A stretch of DNA of 5,390 nucleotides. It comes from Chryseobacterium gleum (lineage in GTDB: Bacteria; Bacteroidota; Bacteroidia; UBA10329). The translations under genes were made by a program, and so were the position numbers. The stretch is taken from the NCBI GenBank assembly GCA_945874195.1, contig CAMCFW010000177.1, positions 1-5,390 on the forward strand, written 5' to 3'. The stretch's first letter is position 1. Each line of letters begins with the position of its first letter. Below the pieces are notes generated by a model, which had not been told where the DNA came from, made no database searches, and was given only the letters and a program-made list of their open reading frames with translations. Shown here piece after piece: positions 1 to 5,390 of the stretch.

Positions 1-159
1 AGTGGCAGCGGTAGAGGTATCCGCGTTCAACAGCTTCAGCTCTTGAAACAGCACGTTGCGCCTTTCCTTCATCGAATAGGTTTCGCCAATGTCGGCCAAG
101 CAATCCGTTAGCGGAAAGACCAGCAACATGATCAGAATATGGCGGACCGTTTTTTTCAA
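1..159 (-). CDS. Hypothetical exported protein, N-terminal fragment
   Basis: This open frame of 53 codons leaves the window at position 1, so only the N-terminus is visible. An in-frame TAG at 165-163 limits the start to the TTG at 159 or the ATG at 129. I prefer the TTG because it gives a lysine-rich start (MKKTVRHI) followed by a hydrophobic run (ILIMLLVFPL), which is a good Sec signal peptide; the ATG start would lose the positive charges. A cysteine at residue 20 follows Leu-Thr-Asp. The Asp at -1 is unlike a normal lipobox, so lipoprotein status is doubtful and cleavage after Cys-Leu-Ala is an alternative. The visible mature part is charged, probably helical, and matches no family I recognise. 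The gene starts only 6 nt after the T-tract of the tRNA terminator, so its promoter is unclear. The plus-strand frames here are short and less protein-like. Confidence 0.6.
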   Translation of the reverse strand, partial: MKKTVRHILIMLLVFPLTDCLADIGETYSMKERRNVLFQELKLLNADTSTAAT

Positions 160-164
160 AGGCT

Positions 165-210
165 AAAAAAAAATCGGGAGGATGCCATTTGCATGATAAC
201 CTCCCTTTTT
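165..210 (-). terminator. Intrinsic terminator downstream of tRNA-Val
   Basis: GGGAGG (176-181) pairs with CCTCCC (200-205). An inner ATGC/GCAT stem (182-185 with 191-194) closes a 5-nt loop, and GATAA (195-199) bulges on one side. On the minus strand the stem is followed by GA and nine Ts (173-165), a strong fit to a Rho-independent terminator ending the tRNA transcript. On the plus strand the same hairpin is followed by five Ts (206-210), so it could also stop rightward antisense transcription. Confidence 0.8.
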
Positions 211-215
211 CTGTG

Positions 216-290
216 TGAGCATTACTGGATTCGAACCAGTGACCCCCACCCTGTCAAGGTGGTGCTCTGAACCAACTGAGCTAAATGCCC
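216..290 (-). tRNA. tRNA-Val, anticodon GAC
   Basis: The 75-nt cloverleaf can be folded by eye on the minus strand. The acceptor stem is GGGCATT/AATGCTC (7 bp with one G-U), the D stem GCTC/GAGC, the anticodon stem CCACC/GGTGG with loop TTGACAG, the variable loop GGGTC, and the T stem ACTGG/CCAGT with loop TTCGAAT. The anticodon GAC lies at 255-253 and reads the valine codons GUC and GUU. The discriminator base is A (216). The next bases are CAC, so the CCA tail is not encoded and must be added by tRNA nucleotidyltransferase, as is common in Bacteroidota. A promoter-like element lies just upstream and a hairpin terminator just downstream, so the gene appears to be transcribed alone. Confidence 0.97.
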
Positions 291-301
291 TAAGACGGGC
301 G

Positions 302-309
302 CAAAAATA
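302..309 (-). promoter_or_regulatory. Bacteroidota-type -7 element for tRNA-Val
   Basis: The minus strand reads TATTTTTG here, an exact match to the TAnnTTTG consensus of the primary sigma factor in Bacteroidota. It ends 11 nt before the mature tRNA 5' end (290), a spacing that allows a short leader removed by RNase P. The -33 element is weak: the best candidate is a TTTC about 23 nt upstream, a little farther than the usual 19-21 nt. The match is seen directly; its use as a promoter is inferred. Confidence 0.6.
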
Positions 310-408
310 GCCTTATCCATTTAATCATGGTCGAAATAACTCATCAATTGCGTAATTTTCGAGCTCGAACCGAACACGATCGGTCACCAACATAAATTAT
401 TGATTGAA

Positions 409-2214
409 ATGCGAAAAATCAGTCCAGTTCTGATCGTCCTTCTGACGATCGGTTTCTTTCTAAACACAACACGAACACAGGCTCAGGATAATGTAGGGAT
501 CGGAACCATCACTCCCGATCCAAGCGCACTTCTTGAGATTCAGGCCCTGAACAAGGGTCTTTTGATCCCTAGGACCGATACTCTTTCTATCACCAATCCG
601 GCCACCGGCCTATTGATCTATACCGTTACCGACAGCAGTTTCTGGTATTTCGATGGCATCCTATGGAGACGGGGCATTGGACCACAAGGACCACAAGGCC
701 CGCTCATTCCGGGGTTGCACGGTCAGACCATGCGCTACGACACCGTTTTCTTCAACGATTGGGTGGCCAACAGCTTCATTTGGAACAATGAATTCCATGT
801 TGGTATCAACACGAATCAGCCTGATTCGAGTGCTGTGATGGATCTGATATCGAACGACAAGGGATTCCTTCCTCCAAGAATGGATGAGAATGCGCGCAAC
901 AACATTCAGAACCCTGCCTTCGGCCTCATCATTGCCAACACCACCGATAGCACGGTGGATTATTACAACGGCACCTGTTGGTTGCCAACCTACGCACAGG
1001 ATTGCAATTCCTGTTACCTCGACATAACGCCAACAAGCATTGCCGACACCATTGACCGCGTCATTTCGCAGAACCAGAACCTAGGGCTGAATGTTGTTCA
1101 ACTCAGTGGCATTCCGCAGCAGATCGCCATCACTATACTGTCAACATTACCTTCGGGACTGACGGCCACCATTACACCCAATCCGGCTCCTTCCACTGGT
1201 GTGGTGAACATCGACTTTTTTGCAAGTCCTTTCGCCCCGGCCGGAACGTATCCCATTGTGATACAGGTGCTTTGCAACAACAGCTCTTACAATATCGTCT
1301 ATTCCCTCACCATCCTGCCTTGTTATCAGGTTCCGGTGATCAATACCGTCAACAACTACAACCTCGGAACGGCATTCTATAACCTATATCCGAACGCTCC
1401 GACCAACTCCCCTGTATGCGTGGTCTGTTTGATCGATCCGGGTGTCGAAATTTCAAGTCCTACAACTGCTCAACCCGCCTTTACCACTGGAACGCTTCCT
1501 GCGGGTTCGTTGGTGGCCATTGTGAACGAAGGGAACATCCTGGGCCGTGGTGGCGATGGTGGCGATGCTTATGATCCGGCACTGGGACTTACAGGAGACG
1601 GGTTTCCTGGCGGAACAGCCATCGACCTGACACTGGATGCCGATATTGTGAACAACTTCAACATTTATGGTGGTGGCGGTGGCGGAGGCTCAATGGCCTT
1701 CAGCATCAGTACCGGAAACCTCATTCCCCCACCGGCACCTGCATTCGGATTCTTTATTGGGGCAGGAGGTGGCGGTGGAGCCAACTTTGGCGAAGGAGGA
1801 GACCAGCCACCGAATCTCATTGGCCTTTCTTGGTACAGTCCCGGACAGGACGCCACTGGCGGGCAGTTCGGAGTTCCCGGATTGGGCGGAAGCTTGAACT
1901 TTCCAATTGTCTTCAGCATAGGACCAGCTCAGATCGACATCAACCCGAATGCGGTTGGCGGCAATGGTGGACCTTACGGATATCCAGGCACTCAGGGATT
2001 CATGCAGATATTGATCTCAGTGAGCGTGGTGGTCAACATTCCTTTCATTGGCCCGATCACCATTCCGGTGGTCACGAACTTGGCGCTTCCACTACCAATT
2101 CCACCACCATTGGCCGGAAATGGAGGTTTTGCCGTGAAGCGCAATGGTTTCACCACCAACATTCCAGACAACCTCTACAACACTTCTTTCTTAAGAGGAG
2201 AGGTTGGACCATGA
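409..2214 (+). CDS. Secreted modular surface protein with phage-fibre-like glycine-rich C-terminus
   Basis: A 601-residue protein. The ATG at 409 is preferred over the in-frame TTG at 400 because it begins a clean Sec signal peptide (residues 1-26, MRKISPVLIVLLTIGFF through TQAQ). Two diverged repeats follow (29-87 and 131-191), each running VGI..., 'KG(L/F)L(I/P)PR', 'NPA(T/F)GL(L/I)I' and an aromatic 'Y(F/N)(D/G)...W'; this module is common at the start of Bacteroidota surface proteins. Between them is a short collagen-like GPQGPQGP (91-98). Residues about 203-305 look like an Ig-like domain ('LPSGLTATITPNP...PAGTYPIVI'). From about 364 to the end the protein is glycine-rich, with GRGGDGG (379-385), seven consecutive glycines (421-427) and AGGGGG (452-457), and resembles phage tail-fibre adhesin tips. 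I see no type IX secretion sorting domain and no catalytic motif. A role in surface attachment or recognition is inferred, not shown. It probably shares a transcript with the DUF4412 gene 22 nt downstream. Confidence 0.9.
   Translation: MRKISPVLIVLLTIGFFLNTTRTQAQDNVGIGTITPDPSALLEIQALNKGLLIPRTDTLSITNPATGLLIYTVTDSSFWYFDGILWRRGIGPQGPQGPLIPGLHGQTMRYDTVFFNDWVANSFIWNNEFHVGINTNQPDSSAVMDLISNDKGFLPPRMDENARNNIQNPAFGLIIANTTDSTVDYYNGTCWLPTYAQDCNSCYLDITPTSIADTIDRVISQNQNLGLNVVQLSGIPQQIAITILSTLPSGLTATITPNPAPSTGVVNIDFFASPFAPAGTYPIVIQVLCNNSSYNIVYSLTILPCYQVPVINTVNNYNLGTAFYNLYPNAPTNSPVCVVCLIDPGVEISSPTTAQPAFTTGTLPAGSLVAIVNEGNILGRGGDGGDAYDPALGLTGDGFPGGTAIDLTLDADIVNNFNIYGGGGGGGSMAFSISTGNLIPPPAPAFGFFIGAGGGGGANFGEGGDQPPNLIGLSWYSPGQDATGGQFGVPGLGGSLNFPIVFSIGPAQIDINPNAVGGNGGPYGYPGTQGFMQILISVSVVVNIPFIGPITIPVVTNLALPLPIPPPLAGNGGFAVKRNGFTTNIPDNLYNTSFLRGEVGP
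493..981 (+). repeat. Duplicated surface-protein module within the 409-2214 gene
   Basis: Two protein-level repeats of about 60 residues lie at 493-669 and 799-981. Shared anchors, in order, are VGI(G/N)T, a Pro-Asp pair followed by S(A)..(L/M)(E/D)L/I, KG(L/F)(L)..PR, NPA.GL(L/I)I, TDS and a Y/W-rich ending. The first copy matches the common Bacteroidota form closely; the second is more diverged (GFLPPR, GLIIAN). They are separated by a GPQ collagen-like stretch and a short linker. This is a coding repeat, not a DNA repeat. Confidence 0.75.
1498..2211 (+). other. Glycine-rich, phage tail-fibre-like module within the 409-2214 gene
   Basis: This stretch encodes the C-terminal glycine-rich part. 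It opens with PAGSLVAIVNEGNILGRGG, continues with a second 'D.VNN..IYGGGGGGG' block, and ends with GNGGFAVKRNGFTT and RGEVGP. The order (PAGS, hydrophobic strand, N-x-G-x-I, GRGGxGG, GGxAI, I-V-N-N, poly-Gly, then GGxAVxxNxFxT) is the pattern I recall from glycine-rich tips of phage tail fibres and T-even-type gp38 adhesins, where glycine runs form a polyglycine II sandwich. The resemblance is by eye and from memory. Confidence 0.6.
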
Positions 2215-2236
2215 TCAGCAGTTAAGTATCAGAACC

Positions 2237-2818
2237 ATGAAAACGATGAGAACCACATATACCTTGATCGCTGTGATGGCGGTAAACTGGGCAATGGCCC
2301 AAAACTTTGAAGGTGTGATCAACATGACCACTTCAAATACAGAAATCAAGGAAACTGCCACCCTTACCTGGTATTTGAAAGGAGACCGAAGCCGAATGGA
2401 CATCGTTTCGAAGGCGGGCGACCACAATAGCACTTACGCCATCATTTCTGATGAGAAAGGGATGGATATGGTGGCCGATGGAAACATCACGAACATTCCA
2501 TCTTCGGCCATGAAGTTGGACATGGCAACATTGAGCTTGATCTCTGAAATGAATGCTGTGAGCATGAACGGTTTCATGTGCAAGCAGATGGTCTATTCTG
2601 ACGGAAAAAACCAGATAACCTATTGGCTTACCGATGCTGTGGATATCAAGTTCAATGACATTCCCTTGATCCTGAGAAGAAACATGCCGAGCATCAATTC
2701 GAACGCATTCCCCGTGAAAATGGAAAAAAGGGATGCCACTGGCAAGGTTATCCTAAGCCAAGATGTTGTTGCTGCGAAGGCTTCATCTGTTGATGATTCA
2801 AAGTTTGCGAGAAAATAA
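2237..2818 (+). CDS. DUF4412 domain-containing periplasmic protein
   Basis: A 193-residue protein beginning with a Sec signal peptide (residues 1-22, ending AMAQ). The mature protein starts NFEGVINM and contains YLKGDRSRMDI (46-56), the conserved opening and 'YLKGD..R.(E/D)' core of DUF4412. Further family traits are a middle IISDEKGMDMV strand, MCKQMVYSDGKNQITYWLTD with Cys115, and AFPVKME (157-163) followed by a final hydrophobic strand. Proteins of this family are small secreted beta-rich proteins of unknown role in Bacteroidota, reminiscent of LolA-type lipid carriers, but no function is established. The ATG at 2237 is chosen because it starts the signal peptide; a second ATG at 2246 also fits. 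An in-frame TTG at 2204 would overlap the upstream gene and add an acidic, poorly fitting N-terminus. The 22-nt gap behind the surface-protein gene suggests co-transcription, and a terminator follows. Confidence 0.88.
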   Translation: MKTMRTTYTLIAVMAVNWAMAQNFEGVINMTTSNTEIKETATLTWYLKGDRSRMDIVSKAGDHNSTYAIISDEKGMDMVADGNITNIPSSAMKLDMATLSLISEMNAVSMNGFMCKQMVYSDGKNQITYWLTDAVDIKFNDIPLILRRNMPSINSNAFPVKMEKRDATGKVILSQDVVAAKASSVDDSKFARK

Positions 2819-2842
2819 TCGCTGTGTACGATTGAAAGGAGA

Positions 2843-2873
2843 ACGGTGTGCCTTTGGTATGCCGTTTTTTTTT
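2843..2873 (+). terminator. Intrinsic terminator after the DUF4412 gene
   Basis: ACGGTGTGCC (2843-2852) can pair along its full length with GGTATGCCGT (2856-2865). The stem has ten pairs, three of them G-U, closed by a TTT loop and followed by an unbroken run of nine Ts (2865-2873). The hairpin lies 24 nt after the TAA of the DUF4412 gene and is a textbook Rho-independent terminator for the plus-strand unit starting at 409. It also separates that unit from the hydrolase gene at 2918. Confidence 0.9.
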
Positions 2874-2917
2874 GCGCAGTTTGCAGGTATTCACCAAAAT
2901 GCTAACCAACAAGTGAA

Positions 2918-4057
2918 ATGAAAAAGACGGTAAAAATTGTCGGGTGGATAGCCGCAGTGATCGTGTTGCTGGTGTCGACCGCCTACTTAAGCGGAAATCA
3001 GTTCTTGATAAAAGGGCTTTGGGCCGCCTACCTGCATGGGAATACATCGGCCACCATCAGCGATGCGAAGTTTTTCGACACAAGAACGGTGGAAGCAGGC
3101 GAACCACAGCCATGGCCGGTGTCGGCAGATCTGAACAAGACCGCCCTTTCCGAAAAGCTGCGTACCAGTTTGGAGGAAACACGGTCGGTGGCCTTTCTTA
3201 TTGCCAAGCGCGGAGAGATCGTGTATGAAGAATATTGGGATGGATATGGAGACGATTCGAGAAGCAATTCCTTCAGCATGGCGAAAAGCATCACCACCAT
3301 GTTGGTGCAATGTGCCATTCAAGATGGATTTATTACCGGTTGGGATCAGAAGGTGGTTGAGTTTCTGCCCGATCTGAAAGGGCAGTATGCAAGCGAACTG
3401 ACCCTACGCAATCTTAGCACCATGACCGCGGGTCTCGATTTCAACGAGCATTACACTAATCCGTTCGACATAACCGCGAAGCTTTACTATGGGCCCAATG
3501 CCGAACAGTTGATGATGGAGCATGTGCCAGTGGTTGAAAAACCGGGATCATACGAATATCAGAGCGGGGCTACGCAGATCTTAGGGCTTTGCCTGATGAA
3601 GGCCACTGGAAAACCGATGGCCGATTATGCTTCAGAAAAACTCTGGAAGCCGCTCGGTGCAACCCATTCGGCCCAATGGCATCTCGACTCCAAAGACGGA
3701 AAGGAACTCGCCTTCTGCTGCTTCAACTCCAATGCACGGGATTTTGCCCGTTTCGGACAGATGCTGCTGCATCAGGGAAACTTCAACGGAACGCAGATCC
3801 TCGACAGTTCCTTCGTTCAAATGGCCACGGTTCCATTTGTAGAGCCGTTCTATGGCCACGGATTCTGGATCTGTGATGAGTATGATACGCACATCTTTTA
3901 CCAACGCGGCATCTTGGGTCAATACATAATCGTTATTCCCGAATTTGATATGGTCATCGTTCGCCTAGGCCACGAGCGGCTAGGAAATGATAACAATCAC
4001 ACCTCAGACTTCAGGGTGATAGTTGAGGAGGTGTTGAAAGCGATACCAGAACGGTAA
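2918..4057 (+). CDS. Membrane-anchored serine hydrolase, class C beta-lactamase / NylB-like family
   Basis: A 379-residue protein with an N-terminal membrane anchor or uncleaved signal (residues about 5-24, after MKKTVK), so the enzyme domain should face the periplasm. The catalytic motif SxxK is Ser120-Met-Ala-Lys123 in SFSMAKSIT. The second motif is Tyr214-Gln-Ser216 (YEYQSGATQILG), and the third region is RGILGQYI (330-337), replacing the KTG/HGG of true beta-lactamases. 'AQWHLDSKDGKE', 'RDFARFGQMLLHQGNFNG' and 'PEFDMVIVRLG' are typical of the 6-aminohexanoate-dimer hydrolase (NylB)-like branch. Members hydrolyse amides or esters by way of an acyl-serine; the substrate here is unknown, and resistance to beta-lactams should not be assumed. 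The length is normal and all catalytic residues are present. The ATG lies 44 nt after the preceding terminator, so the gene probably has its own promoter, although I find no clear one. It ends one base from the convergent transporter gene. Confidence 0.92.
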   Translation: MKKTVKIVGWIAAVIVLLVSTAYLSGNQFLIKGLWAAYLHGNTSATISDAKFFDTRTVEAGEPQPWPVSADLNKTALSEKLRTSLEETRSVAFLIAKRGEIVYEEYWDGYGDDSRSNSFSMAKSITTMLVQCAIQDGFITGWDQKVVEFLPDLKGQYASELTLRNLSTMTAGLDFNEHYTNPFDITAKLYYGPNAEQLMMEHVPVVEKPGSYEYQSGATQILGLCLMKATGKPMADYASEKLWKPLGATHSAQWHLDSKDGKELAFCCFNSNARDFARFGQMLLHQGNFNGTQILDSSFVQMATVPFVEPFYGHGFWICDEYDTHIFYQRGILGQYIIVIPEFDMVIVRLGHERLGNDNNHTSDFRVIVEEVLKAIPER

Positions 4058-4058
4058 T

Positions 4059-5390
4059 TCACATCAACATTCCGACCACAACTGCCGTCATGAGGCAAGC
4101 GAGGGTTCCGCCAAGCAGTGCCTGCATTCCGAGTTTGGCCAATAGGCCCCTGCGTTCTGGCATGAGTGTTCCGATGCCTCCGATCTGAATGCCTATGGAG
4201 GCGAAGTTTGAGAACCCACAAAGAATGTAGGTGGCCATGATGATCGACTTTTCGTGGGTGAACAGGCTTGCGAACTTCATTTCGCCCAAGGTCTTGTAGG
4301 CATAAAATTCGTTGAGAATGGTCTTTTCGCCCAAGAGTTGTCCTACAAGAAAGATGTCAGCAGTTGGCACACCCATCAGCCAAGCTATGGGTGCAAAGGT
4401 GTAGCCAACAAGGAATTGAAAGGTGAGTCCGTCAAAACCCGTATTGGCGGTTATCAGCGCATTGAGCCCAGTGGGTGCCCCTATCAGATCGTGGAGAATA
4501 TAGTTTCCCATGTAAACGAATGCGGTGAATACGAGCAGCATTGCACCCACGTTGACGGCCAGTTTCATGCCATCAGATGTGCCGTTCGAAATGGCCTCCA
4601 ACACATTGGCTCCCATCTTCTCTTTGCTTATCTCCATGGTATCGCTAAACTTATCGCGCTCGGGCACCAGCAGCTTGGCCGCCACTATGGCCGCAGGGGC
4701 ACTCATCACTGAAGCGGCCAACAGGTGCTTGGCAAAGAGTGCCTGCTGCACAGGGTCGTCACCACCCAGAAAACCGATGTAGGCCGCCAACACGCCTCCG
4801 GCAATGGTGGCCATTCCGCCCGTCATCAGACACATGATCTCGCTGCGGGTCATTTTTTCCAGGTAGGGTTTGACCAGAAATGGTGTTTCGGTCTGACCAA
4901 GGAAGATATTTCCGGCAGCGGCCAGGCTTTCTGCACCCGACACTTTCATGGTCTTCTTCATGATCCATGCAAAGACGAAGACCACCTTCTGCAATGCACC
5001 TATGTAATAGAGGAAGCTGGTGAGCGCGGAGAAGAATACGATGGTAGGAAGGATCTTGAACGCGAAACTGATCATGGCCGCTTCCGAATTGCCTGTGACG
5101 AATGACGAGAACAGGAAGTCGGTTCCGAAGTTGGTGAACGAGATGACCTTGACAAATCCGCGACCCACCATGTCGAATCCCGACTGAATGAATCCAATCT
5201 TGAGCACGCCAACGGCCAACACCATTTGCAGAAGCACTCCGATGCTGATGATCCGCCAGTTGATCAGCTTTCGCGCATCGCTGAAAAGATAACCGATAGC
5301 AATGAGCACGATCATTCCGAGCAGGCCGCGGCCAATGCTCAACGCAGATATTCCAGCGTCAAGAAGTGGAAGATTCAACAATGGGAGAGA
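4059..5390 (-). CDS. Concentrative nucleoside transporter, NupC/CNT family (5' end probably beyond window)
   Basis: An inner-membrane symporter that takes up nucleosides with Na+ or H+. From the TTG at 5381 it is 440 residues long, but the frame stays open to the window edge with no ATG, so the true start may lie outside. The family layout is complete: N-terminal helices (GLLGMIVLIAIGYLFSDARK, 19-38), a gate region with GNIFLGQTETP (157-167), and a C-terminal transport domain with LNEFYAYKTLG (356-366) and CGFSNFASIGIQIGGIG (388-404). Substrate-site residues of Vibrio cholerae CNT have clear counterparts: Gln163-Thr164-Glu165, Val197, Glu358, Phe390, Asn392 and Ser395. The usual GQTEAP reads GQTETP here. 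Substrate preference cannot be told from this. About 18 residues precede the first conserved helix, and an N-terminal extension, possibly with a signal peptide, would explain the open frame. The gene converges on the hydrolase gene with a single base between the stop codons. Confidence 0.95.
   Translation of the reverse strand, partial: SLPLLNLPLLDAGISALSIGRGLLGMIVLIAIGYLFSDARKLINWRIISIGVLLQMVLAVGVLKIGFIQSGFDMVGRGFVKVISFTNFGTDFLFSSFVTGNSEAAMISFAFKILPTIVFFSALTSFLYYIGALQKVVFVFAWIMKKTMKVSGAESLAAAGNIFLGQTETPFLVKPYLEKMTRSEIMCLMTGGMATIAGGVLAAYIGFLGGDDPVQQALFAKHLLAASVMSAPAAIVAAKLLVPERDKFSDTMEISKEKMGANVLEAISNGTSDGMKLAVNVGAMLLVFTAFVYMGNYILHDLIGAPTGLNALITANTGFDGLTFQFLVGYTFAPIAWLMGVPTADIFLVGQLLGEKTILNEFYAYKTLGEMKFASLFTHEKSIIMATYILCGFSNFASIGIQIGGIGTLMPERRGLLAKLGMQALLGGTLACLMTAVVVGMLM

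Noticed and set aside
216..290. tRNA gene as an integration site for a mobile element
   Set aside because: There is no partial copy of the tRNA 3' end elsewhere in the window and no integrase or other mobility gene.
353..360. TAATTTTC as a -7 element for the surface-protein gene
   Set aside because: It differs from TAnnTTTG at the last position and has no TTG-type -33 element at the right distance, so it is too weak to list. The 310-408 gap otherwise shows no feature I can support.
1669..1689. GGTGGTGGCGGTGGCGGAGGC as a DNA microsatellite or phase-variable repeat
   Set aside because: The unit is mixed GGT/GGC/GGA and a multiple of three, so slippage would only change the number of glycines and would not switch the gene off. 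It is explained by the encoded poly-Gly run.
1665..1919. Minus-strand open frame with polyproline runs opposite the glycine-rich region
   Set aside because: The prolines are simply the complement of GGN glycine codons in the plus-strand gene. It has no signal or domain and lies entirely within a well-supported gene.
2193..2206. AAGAGGAGAGG followed by TTG as a ribosome site and start for the DUF4412 gene
   Set aside because: The purine run directly abuts the TTG with no spacing, and that start would place an acidic 11-residue stretch before the signal peptide. The ATG at 2237 fits better, and these codons encode the end of the upstream protein.
3100..3900. Beta-lactam resistance gene
   Set aside because: The SxxK fold is shared, but the KTG motif is absent and the rest of the protein matches the NylB-like hydrolase branch.
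4254..4712. 152-codon plus-strand frame opposite the transporter
   Set aside because: It is antisense to conserved transporter helices, with no recognisable domain, and its composition is what is expected of a shadow frame.

Overview
The window looks like ordinary chromosomal DNA from a member of the Bacteroidota, most likely a marine or freshwater Flavobacteriales-type organism with about 50 % GC. The clues are a secreted surface protein with the phylum's typical 'NVGIGT...GLLIPR...GLLIY...WYFDG..W' repeats, a DUF4412-type periplasmic protein, a TAnnTTTG-type -7 promoter element in front of a tRNA gene, a tRNA gene without an encoded CCA end, and start codons without Shine-Dalgarno sequences. 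The phylum is an inference from these features; nothing in the window identifies a genus.

Layout. Positions 1-159 (minus strand) hold the N-terminus of an unrecognised exported protein cut by the window edge. Just upstream of it, on the same strand, lie a hairpin terminator (165-210), a complete tRNA-Val(GAC) gene (216-290) and its likely promoter (302-309). From 409 the plus strand carries a 601-residue secreted, modular surface protein, followed 22 nt later by a 193-residue DUF4412 protein. The two probably form a short transcription unit that ends at a strong intrinsic terminator (2843-2873). Next on the plus strand is a membrane-anchored serine hydrolase of the class C beta-lactamase / NylB-like group (2918-4057). 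Converging on it from the right, with one base between the two stop codons, is a concentrative nucleoside transporter of the NupC/CNT family (4059 to the window edge, minus strand), probably incomplete at its 5' end.

How the genes relate. There is no clear pathway. The surface protein and the DUF4412 protein may share a transcript, but no functional link can be read from the sequence. The hydrolase and the transporter are independent housekeeping or scavenging functions. The most notable item is the C-terminal half of the surface protein. It has the glycine-rich pattern seen in phage tail-fibre adhesins, joined to a Bacteroidota secretion signal, a duplicated surface repeat and an Ig-like domain. 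I see no CRISPR array, insertion sequence, integrase or other mobile-element hallmark, and no convincing evidence of a new multi-gene system.
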